In this document: one piece after another, positions 34,592 through 45,057 of the stretch
Layout of the letters: every line of letters starts with the position of its first letter
How positions within the stretch are numbered: position 1 is the first letter of the stretch
Source: Bradyrhizobium sp. ORS 278
GTDB taxonomy: Bacteria > Pseudomonadota > Alphaproteobacteria > Rhizobiales > Xanthobacteraceae
Reading direction: 5' to 3'
Assembly (NCBI RefSeq): GCF_000026145.1
Contig: NC_009445.1
Location: forward strand, 1,612,001 to 1,676,000
DNA length: 64,000 bases
Translations under genes and position numbers: made by a program
Notes under the pieces: generated by a model
The model's database searches: none
Told to the model about the DNA's origin: nothing
The model's input: the letters and a program-made list of their open reading frames with translations, nothing else

Positions 34592-35482
34592 TCAGTCCGC
34601 CGTCAGGATATCAGGCTCCTTGAAGTTCGCCGGATCGAGCTCCCACTTCTTCAACAGCTCCTGGTGGATGCCGGCCTTCTGCACCTCGATCAGTGCGGCC
34701 ATCACGGCATCGCGGAACTTGGGCTTGTCCTTGGGCACGGCAATGCCGACCGAATAGGGGATGGTCACGGCGATCGCCTTCTCCAGCTTGTCCGGATAGG
34801 CCTTCACCGCCTGGTCGACCGTGTTGACGTCGTTGACATAGGTGTCGGCGCGGCCGGCCAGGATGGCCTGAATGCAGTTGGCGTTGTTGTCGTAGAGCTG
34901 AAGTGTCGGCTCCGGCTTGCCCGCCTCTTTGCACTTGGGCCCGAGCTCCTGGATCAGCGGCACCTCGACATAGCCGGTGTTCTCGGCCGCGGCCGCGCCG
35001 CACATCGACATGTTGATGCCATTGATGCCCTTCGGGTTGCCCTTGGCGACCAGTACGCCGTCGAACACCTTGGAATAGGTGATGAAGTCGGCGGCCTTGG
35101 CGCGCTCCTTGGTGGCGTAGATATCGGAGATCACGATGTCGGCCTGGCCGCTCGCCAGCGTGGTCAGCAGCGCGGCGAAGGTCACCGGCTTGTAGGTGAG
35201 CTTGAAGCCGAGGCAGTCGCCGATGGCTTCGCCGAGATCGATGTCGAAGCCGACATATTTGCTTGGATCCTTCGGGTCGATCGACTCATAGCCCGGCGTG
35301 TGCGGGTTGATGGCGTTGACCAGAGTCTTGCCCTTCCAATCCGGATATTTCTCCGCCAGGGCCGCACAGCCCGCGGGCGTTGCGGCCTGCGCGTCGATCG
35401 GCGCGAGAAGTCCTGCCGCGATGATGGCGCCGAGTGCGGCAAGCCACGCGCGCCGCGCTCCAGTGAATAGCCTTGTCTGCAT
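34592..35482 (-). CDS. Periplasmic binding protein of an amino acid-type ABC transporter
   Basis: About 296 residues from ATG 35482, with AAGGAG nine bases upstream. The signal peptide ends near AQAAT. The fold is SBP_bac_3: YVGFDIDLGEAIGDCLGFKL, the ASGQADIVISDIYATKERAK strand-loop, and AILAGRADTYVNDVNTVDQA. It delivers its ligand to the fused permease-ATPase encoded next. The ligand is probably an amino acid or small amide, by family and context. Confidence 0.88.
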   Translation of the reverse strand: MQTRLFTGARRAWLAALGAIIAAGLLAPIDAQAATPAGCAALAEKYPDWKGKTLVNAINPHTPGYESIDPKDPSKYVGFDIDLGEAIGDCLGFKLTYKPVTFAALLTTLASGQADIVISDIYATKERAKAADFITYSKVFDGVLVAKGNPKGINGINMSMCGAAAAENTGYVEVPLIQELGPKCKEAGKPEPTLQLYDNNANCIQAILAGRADTYVNDVNTVDQAVKAYPDKLEKAIAVTIPYSVGIAVPKDKPKFRDAVMAALIEVQKAGIHQELLKKWELDPANFKEPDILTAD

Positions 35483-36118
35483 GTTGCCAGCTCCTTCGAA
35501 CGATGATGTCGCGCTGGTCCGGCGGTGCATGGGTGCCGACGCCCCGGTCCAAGCTCGGACGAAGCTTAGGTGCGCGCCCGCGCGGATGACTTGTCCCTGG
35601 ACGCACAAAAAATTGGATCGCGGCGGTGCAAGAATTGAGCAGCCATTGCCCAAAATGACGCCTCTGCGGATGGGCTGCTGCTCGGAAGGGGGATCTCCGG
35701 TGTGCGAGAAAAATTCCTGTAATCAGAAGTCGTGTGCAGGACACGACCGAGTCCAATGTCCTGGCAAATGGATGATGGGACCCTGGCTGTCATCGTCCGC
35801 GAAAGCGGACGATCCAGTACGCCGTGACATCTCGATCCAATTTCTTCTGCCGCGGCGTACTGGATGCCCCGCTTTCGCGGAGCATGACAGCGGTGGAGAT
35901 GACGAGAACTCGACACGGGAACAACCGGCTTTTAGGAAGAGCTCGTTTAGCGCCGAGATGGCGAGATCAGAGACACACGCGCCAGGATCGTGGCACCGCA
36001 TGTCGCGTGCCCATGCGCATGTGCATCGCGATAAGCCCTCCCGCGGGCTTGGCGGGCGCGGAGCCGCCGACTACGATGCCGCCGCACAAGCTGTCCTTTG
36101 TTTGTTGAGGTGTCTGCG
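35483..36118. other. Large divergent intergenic region
   Basis: About 640 bp between the two back-to-back transporter clusters. The left 300 bp should hold the promoter for the minus-strand amide cluster. The palindromic element at 35789-35888 occupies the middle. The right part precedes the plus-strand permease, with GAGGTG about eight bases before its ATG. Short open frames cross it, but none has coding character. Confidence 0.5.
35789..35888. repeat. Palindromic repeat, family E
   Basis: An imperfect inverted repeat of 100 bp: GTCAT/ATGAC ends, GCGAAAGCGG/CCGCTTTCGC next, and ATCCAGTACGCCG/CGGCGTACTGGAT arms inside. This family is common in Bradyrhizobium intergenic DNA (from memory). Confidence 0.75.
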
Positions 36119-36943
36119 ATGCTGTTCCGTTTTACGGGACACCTGTCTATCGGCTCTTTCGCAGTGCGGACCCTGATCGTCGTCGCCTATGCCATCATCT
36201 TCGCGCCGGTCGTGATGATCGTGATGACCAGCTTCTTCGCGCAGGAGATCGTCAGCTTCCCGCCGCAGGCGCTGTCACTGAAATGGTACGCGAACGCGCT
36301 CAGCAAGCCGGAATTCCTGCGCGGCCTTGTCACCAGCTTCCAGGTGGCGCTGCTTGCGACGGCCATCGGCGTGCCGCTCGGCACCGCCGCGGCGCTTGCC
36401 ATCGTGCGCGGCGAATTCCGCGGGCGGAAGGCGCTGTCGTCGTTCCTGCTGGCGCCGCTCGCGGTGCCCGGCGTGGTCGCCGGTTCCGGGCTCTACATGT
36501 TTTACGTGCTGGCCGAGGATCTCCTCGACCGCGACATCAAGGCGACGACGGAGGGCCTCGTCGCCGCGCATACGCTGTTGGCCATTCCATGGACGGTGCG
36601 CCTCGTGGTCGCCAGCCTGCAAGGCCTCGACCGCGCCGCGGAGGAGGCCGCCGCCAATCTCGGCGCCAGCCCGTTCACGGTGTTCCGCCGCATCACGCTG
36701 CCGATGATGCGCTCGGGGATCGTGGCGGCCGCGATGTTTTCCTTCATTCAGAGTTTTGAGAATCTCGATCTGTCGATGCTGCTGGTCGGACCCGGACGGA
36801 TCACGCTTCCCGTGGCCATGCTCAACTACCTCGAATTCCGCATCGATCCGACGCTCGCCGCCGTCGCCACCGTGCAGATCGCGCTGGTCGGCCTGCTGAT
36901 GGTGATCACCGACCGCTTCGTCAAGCTGTCGCGGGTGGTGTGA
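36119..36943 (+). CDS. ABC transporter permease (PotC-like)
   Basis: About 274 residues, six transmembrane helices. The EAA loop is EEAAANLGASPFTVFRRITL, which docks the ATPase. ATG 36119 is chosen because of GAGGTG upstream; an in-frame TTG seven codons earlier is the alternative. It is the first gene of a polyamine/opine/amino-acid-derivative type ABC operon. Its stop overlaps the next start as TGATG. Confidence 0.85.
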   Translation: MLFRFTGHLSIGSFAVRTLIVVAYAIIFAPVVMIVMTSFFAQEIVSFPPQALSLKWYANALSKPEFLRGLVTSFQVALLATAIGVPLGTAAALAIVRGEFRGRKALSSFLLAPLAVPGVVAGSGLYMFYVLAEDLLDRDIKATTEGLVAAHTLLAIPWTVRLVVASLQGLDRAAEEAAANLGASPFTVFRRITLPMMRSGIVAAAMFSFIQSFENLDLSMLLVGPGRITLPVAMLNYLEFRIDPTLAAVATVQIALVGLLMVITDRFVKLSRVV

Positions 36944-38007
36944 TGGCGCAACTCACTCTCGAGAAGCTCACCAAGCGCTTCGGCACATCGATCGGCGTCG
37001 AGAGCCTCGATCTCTCGGTCAACCAGGGCGAGCTCGTTGCGCTGCTCGGTCCGTCCGGCTGCGGCAAGACGACGACCTTGCGCATGGTCGCCGGCTTCCT
37101 GCCGCCGACCAGCGGCCGCGTAAAGTTCGACCGCGAGGACGTCACGCTTCTGCCGGCCTACAAGCGGGCCACCGGCATGGTGTTCCAGTCCTACGCGCTG
37201 TTTCCGCATATGAGCGCGGCTGACAATGTCGGCTTCGGCCTGGAGATGCGCGGCCTCAACGCGGCCGAGCGCAAGACGAAGATCGCGGAGGCGCTGAAGC
37301 TGGTGCGGCTGTCGCATCTCGCCGACCGGCTGCCGCGGCAATTGTCCGGCGGCCAGCAGCAGCGTGTGGCGCTGGCGCGCGCGCTGGTGATCAATCCGCG
37401 CATCTTCCTGCTCGACGAGCCCCTGTCGAATCTTGACGCCAAGCTGCGCGCCGAGGTGCGGCTGGAGATCCGCGCGCTGCAGCAACGGCTCGGCCTGACG
37501 ACCTTGATGGTGACGCATGACCGCGAGGAGGCGCTCACCATGGCCGATCGCCTCGTGGTGATAGAGGGCGGCCGCGTGCGCCAGATCGGCACGCCGCAGC
37601 AGCTCTACGATTCGCCTGTCGATGCGTTCGTGGCCGACTTCGTCGGACGCTGCAACATCCTGGCCGGCCGGCGTGCGAATGAGCGCGAGTTCCGCACCGG
37701 CGGCGGCCTGCTGCTCCCGGTCGATGTCGTCAGCGGCGAACGCGAGGATGCCGACGCCTTCGCGCTCCGCCCGGAACGGATTGGCATCGTGCCCGGCGAC
37801 GCGGGCGAGGTGCGCGGCCGCGTGCAGGCGATCACCTATATGGGCGCGCAGACCGAATATGTCGTGGCGCTGGGCGACGAGACGCTGGTGGCCGTCAGGC
37901 CGACGCCGGACGCCGGCGAACCGCTGGCCGCGCTCAAGCCCGACGATACCGTGTCGCTGCAATGGGACCGCAAGGTCCCGCGTCTCGTGCCGCAAACATC
38001 CAAGTAG
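36943..38007 (+). CDS. ABC transporter ATP-binding protein (PotA-like)
   Basis: 354 residues. Walker A is GPSGCGKTTT, the signature LSGGQQQR, Walker B FLLDEPLSNLD and the H-loop MVTHD. A C-terminal TOBE-type regulatory domain (about 240-354, with ALRPERIGI) is typical of the PotA/MalK group. It energises the two permeases of this operon at the inner membrane. Start ATG 36943 overlaps the permease stop by one base. Confidence 0.9.
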   Translation: MAQLTLEKLTKRFGTSIGVESLDLSVNQGELVALLGPSGCGKTTTLRMVAGFLPPTSGRVKFDREDVTLLPAYKRATGMVFQSYALFPHMSAADNVGFGLEMRGLNAAERKTKIAEALKLVRLSHLADRLPRQLSGGQQQRVALARALVINPRIFLLDEPLSNLDAKLRAEVRLEIRALQQRLGLTTLMVTHDREEALTMADRLVVIEGGRVRQIGTPQQLYDSPVDAFVADFVGRCNILAGRRANEREFRTGGGLLLPVDVVSGEREDADAFALRPERIGIVPGDAGEVRGRVQAITYMGAQTEYVVALGDETLVAVRPTPDAGEPLAALKPDDTVSLQWDRKVPRLVPQTSK

Positions 38008-38037
38008 AAGTATTCATCCCAAGCGAGAGGTTCTCCC

Positions 38038-39069
38038 ATGATTTCGCGACGTCACTTTCTCTCCGCCAGCGCCGGCATGGCCGCGCTGGCTTCCGGCATG
38101 CCGACGGCCCGCGCCGAGGGCGGACAGGTCGTGGTCGGCACCTGGGGCGGCGACTATGGCCAGTTGCTGTCGGATATCATCGACAAGCCTATCATGACGC
38201 CGAAGGGTTTTGAGATCGTGCAGGACGTCGGCAATGCCGATCCGCGCAAGACCAAGCTGCTCGCCGAGCGGCAGAGCCGGCGCGGCTCGATGGACGTCTC
38301 CTGCCTGTCCGACAACGACGCCTACATCGTGTCGCAGTCCGACGTGTTCGAGAAGATCGACGCGGCCCAGGTGAAGCGGCTCGACAAGGTGTTCCCGGAG
38401 CTGAAGAGCGAGATCGCGATCCCGCACATCTATTCGGCGCAGGTCATCCTCTACAACACCAACCAGGTGAAGACGCCGCCGCAATCCTTCGCGGATCTCT
38501 GGGATCCGAAATGGCGCGGCAAGATCGGTCTCGCCGACATTCTCTATCCCAACAACACGCTGGCCGCGGCGCTCGCCGGCGGCGGCGGCGTCAGCAATCT
38601 CGATCCGGCCGAGAAGAAGCTGATGGAATGGCGCTCGCTCGACGTGAAGATCTATCCGTCGAACGAGGCGCTGGCGGCGGCGCTGAAGTCGGAGGAGGTG
38701 TGGCTGACCACGATGTGGCTCGCGCGCGGCTTCATGTGGAAGAAGTCCGGCATTCCGCTCGCCCACGTCGTGCCGAAGGAAGGCACGCCCGCGATCGTGT
38801 TCCAGGCCTCGGTGCCGAAGAACGCCAAGAACAAGGCCGGCGGCTTCGCCTATCTCGACGCGATGCTCGACGCCAGGGCGCAAGGCGGCTTCGCCGACAA
38901 GATGGGCTATGTCCCGACCGTCACCGACGCGCCGCTGCCTGAAGATCTTGCCAAGCAGGTCAGCCTGACCGAGGCCGAGCGCGCGCGGCTCTTGAAACCG
39001 GACTACGCCTATGCCGCCGGGCGCGCGCAGCGCACGCTCGATTTCTGGAACAAGGAGTTCAAGGCCTGA
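38038..39069 (+). CDS. ABC transporter substrate-binding protein (PotD-like), Tat signal
   Basis: 343 residues. The N-terminus ISRRHFLSASAGMAAL is a twin-arginine signal, so it may be exported folded. The mature part has the PotD pattern: VVVGTWGGDYGQLLSDII, NTNQVKTPPQSFADLWDPKW, NNTLAAALAGGGG and GYVPTV near the end. It probably binds a cationic or small organic nitrogen compound in the periplasm. It follows the ATPase gene by 30 bp. Confidence 0.87.
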   Translation: MISRRHFLSASAGMAALASGMPTARAEGGQVVVGTWGGDYGQLLSDIIDKPIMTPKGFEIVQDVGNADPRKTKLLAERQSRRGSMDVSCLSDNDAYIVSQSDVFEKIDAAQVKRLDKVFPELKSEIAIPHIYSAQVILYNTNQVKTPPQSFADLWDPKWRGKIGLADILYPNNTLAAALAGGGGVSNLDPAEKKLMEWRSLDVKIYPSNEALAAALKSEEVWLTTMWLARGFMWKKSGIPLAHVVPKEGTPAIVFQASVPKNAKNKAGGFAYLDAMLDARAQGGFADKMGYVPTVTDAPLPEDLAKQVSLTEAERARLLKPDYAYAAGRAQRTLDFWNKEFKA

Positions 39070-39072
39070 GCC

Positions 39073-39981
39073 TTGCCTCATCGCTCCTGCGGCCTCGGCC
39101 GCAGGAGCACGCGGCCGATCGGCCGCTCATCTGCAATCGGAGCTCGCGCGATGGCGCTGCTGGTCGTTCCTGCCTGTCTTCTGGTCCTGGCGCTCCTGAT
39201 CGGGCCGTTGATCCTGATGTTCCGGATCTCGCTCAACCAGTTCAGCCCGACCCAGCTGATGGTGCAGGCGCTGTCGCCGGACAACTACATCAAGGCTGCG
39301 ACGGATCCCTACTACCAGCAGATCATCCTGGCGACGCTCGGCATCTCCATGCTGTGCACCTTGCTGACGCTGATCCTGGCGTTTCCGGCGGCCTACTGGA
39401 TCGGCCGCATGGAGAGCCGCTGGAAGAGCCTGGTCGTGATCGCGACCTTGTTCCCGCTGCTGGTCGGCAACGTCGTGCGCTCCGCCGGCTGGATGGCGCT
39501 GTTCGCGCGCGACGGCCTCGTCAACACGGGTCTCTTGAAACTCGGCCTGATCTCGACGCCGCTCGAGATCATGTTCACGACCAAGGCCGTCATCATCGGC
39601 ATCATCGCGGTGGTGCTGCCCTACATGATCCTGACGCTGTCGGCCGTCATCGAGAGCATACCCCGCGACCTGGAATATGCCGCCGCCAATCTCGGCGCCT
39701 CGGGCGCGCGGGTGTTCTGGCGCGTGATTCTGCCGCTGTCCGGTCCCGGCGTCGCCGCCGGCTCGATCCTGGTGTTCGTTTTGTGCATGAACACCTATGC
39801 AACGGCGGTGCTTCTCGGCGGCCCGCGATTCAAGATGATGGCGCCCGCGGTGTACGATCAGTTCGTGCGCGGTAACAACTGGCCAATGGGCGCCGCGCTC
39901 GCCTTCATGCTGCTCGCGGTGACCATGGCGTTCACGGTGTTCGGCAGCCTAGCGTTCGCGCGGAAGTATCGGACGCAATGA
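39073..39981 (+). CDS. ABC transporter permease (PotB-like)
   Basis: 302 residues if the TTG three bases after the binding-protein stop is used; ATG 39151 just before the first helix is the alternative. It has about six helices with the EAA loop EYAAANLGASGARVFWRVIL. It pairs with the PotC-like permease at the start of the operon. Confidence 0.85.
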   Translation: MPHRSCGLGRRSTRPIGRSSAIGARAMALLVVPACLLVLALLIGPLILMFRISLNQFSPTQLMVQALSPDNYIKAATDPYYQQIILATLGISMLCTLLTLILAFPAAYWIGRMESRWKSLVVIATLFPLLVGNVVRSAGWMALFARDGLVNTGLLKLGLISTPLEIMFTTKAVIIGIIAVVLPYMILTLSAVIESIPRDLEYAAANLGASGARVFWRVILPLSGPGVAAGSILVFVLCMNTYATAVLLGGPRFKMMAPAVYDQFVRGNNWPMGAALAFMLLAVTMAFTVFGSLAFARKYRTQ

Positions 39982-39991
39982 CGGCAGACGC

Positions 39992-40072
39992 CGTCATTGC
40001 GAGGAACGCAGCGACGAAGCAATCCAGACTTTCCTTGGAGCCCTGGATTGCTTCGCTGCGCTCGCAATGACG
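39992..40072. repeat. Palindromic repeat family C, copy 1
   Basis: Arms CGTCATTGCGAGGAACG and CGCTCGCAATGACG with inner GAAGCAATCCAG/CTGGATTGCTTC. It is followed after 12 bp by a family B repeat. Other copies are at 59297-59372 and 61099-61180. Confidence 0.85.
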
Positions 40073-40084
40073 AGAAGACGGATC

Positions 40085-40172
40085 GTAGGGTGGGCAAAGG
40101 CGCGCAGCGCCGTGCCCACCGCGATGCACGGAAAATACGCGTGGTGGGCACGCTGCGCTTTGCCCACCCTAC
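40085..40172. repeat. Palindromic repeat family B, copy 3
   Basis: The same GTAGGGTGGGCAAAG ... CTTTGCCCACCCTAC element as 34306-34393 (88 bp). It lies inside an operon-like series, 25 bp before the amidohydrolase ATG. Confidence 0.85.
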
Positions 40173-40197
40173 ACGACGACGATGAGGATACGCAGGC

Positions 40198-41801
<1,604 letters not shown>

Positions 41802-41805
<4 letters not shown>

Positions 41806-42812
41806 GCGCCATGACGATCGATTTCTTCGTTCTTACCGGCTTTCTCGGCTCCGGCAAGACGACGCTGCTGCGCGACGTGCTGAGCGCGGAGACGGCGTCG
41901 GACACCGCCGTGATCGTGAACGAGGCCGGCGAGGTCGGGCTCGACGGCGTCCTGTTGCGCGAGAGCGGCGACGACGTGCCGATGGCGATGCTGTCGAACG
42001 GCTGCGTTTGCTGCCAAATCGGCAGCGACCTCGCCTTCACCATCGATCGCCTGATCATGGCGCCGCGCCCAGAAGGGGTTCCGCTGCTGCGCCGGATCAT
42101 CCTGGAGACGTCGGGCCTGTCGATGCCCGGCCCGGTGCTGCGCCAGCTCGCGACGCTCGCCGAGCACCGCATGCGCGTCGCCGTCATCGCGACCTACGAT
42201 CTCACGCGCGGCCTCGCCGTCGCGACCTTCGAGGAGGCGGCCGCGCAATGGGCCGCGGCGCACCGCATCGTCGCGACCAAGGCGGATCTAGCACCCGGCG
42301 CGTTGGCCGAGGCGGCGGTTGCGATCGCGCAGCTCAATCCGGTGGCCGAGGCGGTCGTCGTTGCGGATCGCGCCGCAGCCGTATCCGCCGCCTTCGCGCC
42401 GTTGTCATCAGTACCGCCGCTGCGCGAGATCGTGCCCGCTCTCGCCGTCGCGCATCCGCGCCTTGCGCTCTGCGTCGTCCGCCCGCTCGCCGACATCGCC
42501 TATGCCGATCTCGCGAGCTGGCTCGACAATGTCGCAGGCCGGCTCGGCGAGCGTCTTCTACGCATCAAGGGGCTCGTCAAAGTCTGCGAGGCGCCGCGGC
42601 CGCTGCTGGTCGAAAGCGTCGGCACGATGTTCTCGCCGCCGCGGCAACTGACGGCCAACAATCCGCCGCCGCCCTTCATTGTCGTCATCGCGCGCGACAT
42701 CGACTGCGCCGAGCTGGAGCAGGTCGAGCCGAAGGGACTGTTCAAGTTCTCCTGGCGCGAGCCGGAGAGCAGGGAAGCACCGCGCGCCATTCGCGCCGAG
42801 TGGGTGACCTGA
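41802..42812 (+). CDS. G3E-family GTPase (CobW/YjiA-like metallochaperone)
   Basis: 336 residues. The P-loop is GFLGSGKTT at residues 13-21, and the metal-binding CxCC motif is in LSNGCVCCQIGSD. VNEAGEVGLD and ATKADLAPG provide the Mg and guanine contacts. The C-terminal CobW domain ends near FKFSWREP. These GTPases deliver zinc, cobalt or other metals to client enzymes. Because its ATG overlaps the amidohydrolase stop, the likely client is that enzyme. Only the first two of the usual GTPase sub-motifs are well kept, as is common in this group. Confidence 0.85.
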
Positions 42813-42849
42813 ACGCTGCGAACAGTAGCGCCGTCCCAAGCCACCTGCC

Positions 42850-42980
42850 GTCAGTCCGGGGCAATCGTGCACACGCTTGCGTGCGCGCGATTGAACCCGG
42901 AATCCCGAGGTTGGTGACAACCAACGCAAGCCAATATCGGGATTCCGGGTTCAAGGCCTCCGGCCTTGCCCCGGAATGAC
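42850..42980. repeat. Palindromic repeat, family F
   Basis: A perfect 18-bp inverted repeat (TTGAACCCGGAATCCCGA at 42891-42908, complement at 42937-42954) is nested in an outer pair at 42850-42864 and 42966-42980 that matches in 14 of 15 positions. It lies between the convergent GTPase and IclR genes and could also end transcription. Confidence 0.8.
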
Positions 42981-43002
42981 GTTGCTAGGGGATGCAAAGC
43001 AG

Positions 43003-43830
43003 CTAACTCCCGCCGATCGTGCTCAGGCTCCGCGACGGATAGCGCAAGGCGACATCGAACGGGTTGAGCTTGCCCGCCAGCGCGTGTGCCTCGCTCTGCA
43101 GGATCTTCACGACATGCGGCAGGCGATCCGCATTCAGCCGCTCCGCCAATGTCCCGACGCTCAGCGCCGCCACCGCGTGGCCCTGCGCATCGAGCACGGG
43201 CACGCCGACGCCCGCCATGCCGGGAATGAGTCCAGTGCTGGTGTTGACCCAGCCCTGCGCGCGGGCCAGCGCCATCGCGCTGCGCAGCGAGGCCTCGTCG
43301 AGAAAGCCGCGGTCGAGCAGGCGCGGGATGTTGAAGCGGATCACCGCCTCCTGTTCGTCCTCCGGCAGATTTGCGAGGATGGCGAGGCTGCCCTGGCCGA
43401 GGCCGAGCGGCACCTTGCCGCCGATGTCGCCGGTGAAGGAGCGGATCGGAAACGGGCCCTCGACGCGATCGAGGCACACCGCATCGAAGCCGTTGCGCAC
43501 CAGCAGGAAGATCGTGTCGCTCAGGGTGGCGGAGAGCCGCAGCAGCGCCGGTCGCGCGGCATCGCGCAGTCCGCTGGCCTGGCCGGCGCGCGCCGCGATC
43601 ACATAGAAGTCGAGCGCCAGGCGATAGCGCTTGCCCGCGGCCTGCTCGGCGAAGCCCTCGGCGGCGAGATCCTGCAGCATGCGATGCGCGGTCGGCTGGC
43701 TGCAGCCGGCGGCCTCGGCGATGTCCTTCAGCCGCAGCCCCTTGGGATCGCCCTCGGCGAGCACGCGCAGCAGTCTCAAAGCCCGTCGCAGACTGGATGT
43801 GGAGTCGTTATCGGCGTTCGTCATCTGCAT
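43003..43830 (-). CDS. IclR-family transcriptional regulator
   Basis: 275 residues. The winged helix-turn-helix is at about 12-70 (LLRVLAEGDPKGLRLKDIAE, CSQPTAHRMLQDL). The GAF-like effector domain follows from about 90, with AGVGVPVLDAQGHAVAALSV and its conserved Gly-Val-Pro strand. It is divergent from the ABC/dehydrogenase operon that starts at 44002 and probably controls it. The effector would be the transported compound or a breakdown product. Confidence 0.87.
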   Translation of the reverse strand: MQMTNADNDSTSSLRRALRLLRVLAEGDPKGLRLKDIAEAAGCSQPTAHRMLQDLAAEGFAEQAAGKRYRLALDFYVIAARAGQASGLRDAARPALLRLSATLSDTIFLLVRNGFDAVCLDRVEGPFPIRSFTGDIGGKVPLGLGQGSLAILANLPEDEQEAVIRFNIPRLLDRGFLDEASLRSAMALARAQGWVNTSTGLIPGMAGVGVPVLDAQGHAVAALSVGTLAERLNADRLPHVVKILQSEAHALAGKLNPFDVALRYPSRSLSTIGGS

Positions 43831-43874
43831 TGGCGAAAGGCAGGAGAGAGTAAGCGATCGGAGATTTCATATAG

Positions 43875-43915
43875 CAGAATTCTGGCGAGATAAATTCAGG
43901 ATATCGGAATTCATG
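43875..43915. promoter_or_regulatory. Candidate IclR operator region
   Basis: An AT-rich patch in GC-rich DNA, with a perfect CAGAATTCTG palindrome (43875-43884) and two further AATTC half-sites (near 43893 and 43908). It lies between the divergent IclR and ABC operon genes. Confidence 0.4.
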
Positions 43916-44001
43916 ATTGACGGTTGGTCGCCGCCCGACGTGAAATCCGTCCAGGGCGGCCACTCCCGGGCAATGGCAGGGAGCCTCCCGCGCGAGGACG
44001 C

Positions 44002-45057
44002 ATGGGTTTCCTGACGCTGGACGGTCTGACGAAGCGCTACGGCGAGGCCGCTGCGGTCAGCGACGTCACTCTTAATGTCGCCAAGGGCGAGTTCATCTCG
44101 CTGCTCGGCCCATCCGGCTGCGGCAAGACCACGACGCTCCAGATGATCGCCGGCCTGGTCGAGCCGACGTCGGGCCGCATCACCCTCGACGGCCGCGACA
44201 TCACCCATGAGAAGCCGGACCGCCGCGGCCTCGGCATCGTCTTCCAGAGCTATGCGCTGTTTCCGCACATGACGGTGGCGCAGAACGTGTCCTTCGGACT
44301 CGAGATGCGCAAGGTGCCGCGGGCCGAGCGCGACACCCGCGTCAGCCAAGCGCTCGCACTGGTGCAACTCGCGGCGCTCGCCGACCGCTATCCCCGCCAG
44401 CTCTCCGGCGGCCAGCGGCAGCGCGTCGCGGTGGCGCGCGCGCTGGTGATCGATCCGCCGGTGCTGCTGCTCGACGAGCCCTTGTCCAATCTCGATGCCA
44501 AGCTGCGCGAGGAGATGCAGTTCGAGCTGCGCGGCATCCAGCAGCGCGTCGGCACCACCACCATCATGGTGACGCACGACCAGAGCGAGGCGCTGTCGAT
44601 GAGCGACCGCGTCGTCGTGATGGAGCAGGGCCGCATCATGCAGGTCGACGCGCCGTACCTGCTGTATGAGAGTCCGGCGACGCCGTTCATCTCCTCCTTC
44701 GTCGGCAAGATGAACCGGCTGCCCGGGGTCTGGCGCCACAGCGGCTTCGAGACGAATGGCCGGTTTCTGCCGTGCGACGGCGCCGGTCTTGCTGAGGGCG
44801 CGGCCGCCGTGCTGGCGATCCGGCCGGAGAAGATCACTTTGACATCGCCAGGCAGCGGCGTGCTCGACGGCCGCGTCAAGGCGCGCTTCTTCCTCGGCAG
44901 CGCCTGGTTCTTCAGCATCGAGACCGATGCCGGACTGATCGGCGTCTCCCTGCCCAATGCCGGCAAGGAGCCCGCGCGCGGGGGCGATCCGATCGGCCTC
45001 GACTGGAGCCGATCGAGCGCGAAGGCGGCCAAGCCCGCTGCAGAACAGCCGGCATGA
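44002..45057 (+). CDS. ABC transporter ATP-binding protein (PotA-like)
   Basis: 351 residues from ATG 44002 (GAGG six bases upstream). Walker A is GPSGCGKTTT, the signature LSGGQRQR, Walker B LLLDEPLSNLD and the H-loop MVTHDQSEA. A TOBE-like regulatory domain with AIRPEKITL forms the C-terminus. It is the first gene of a seven-gene operon joining import to oxidation. Its stop overlaps the next ATG as ATGA. Confidence 0.9.
   Translation: MGFLTLDGLTKRYGEAAAVSDVTLNVAKGEFISLLGPSGCGKTTTLQMIAGLVEPTSGRITLDGRDITHEKPDRRGLGIVFQSYALFPHMTVAQNVSFGLEMRKVPRAERDTRVSQALALVQLAALADRYPRQLSGGQRQRVAVARALVIDPPVLLLDEPLSNLDAKLREEMQFELRGIQQRVGTTTIMVTHDQSEALSMSDRVVVMEQGRIMQVDAPYLLYESPATPFISSFVGKMNRLPGVWRHSGFETNGRFLPCDGAGLAEGAAAVLAIRPEKITLTSPGSGVLDGRVKARFFLGSAWFFSIETDAGLIGVSLPNAGKEPARGGDPIGLDWSRSSAKAAKPAAEQPA

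Noticed and set aside
32712..34757. A 681-codon plus-strand frame opposite the permease-ATPase gene
   Set aside because: Same antisense artefact: composition is dominated by Arg, Ala, Gly, Gln and His without motifs, and the minus strand encodes recognisable ABC domains and repeats.
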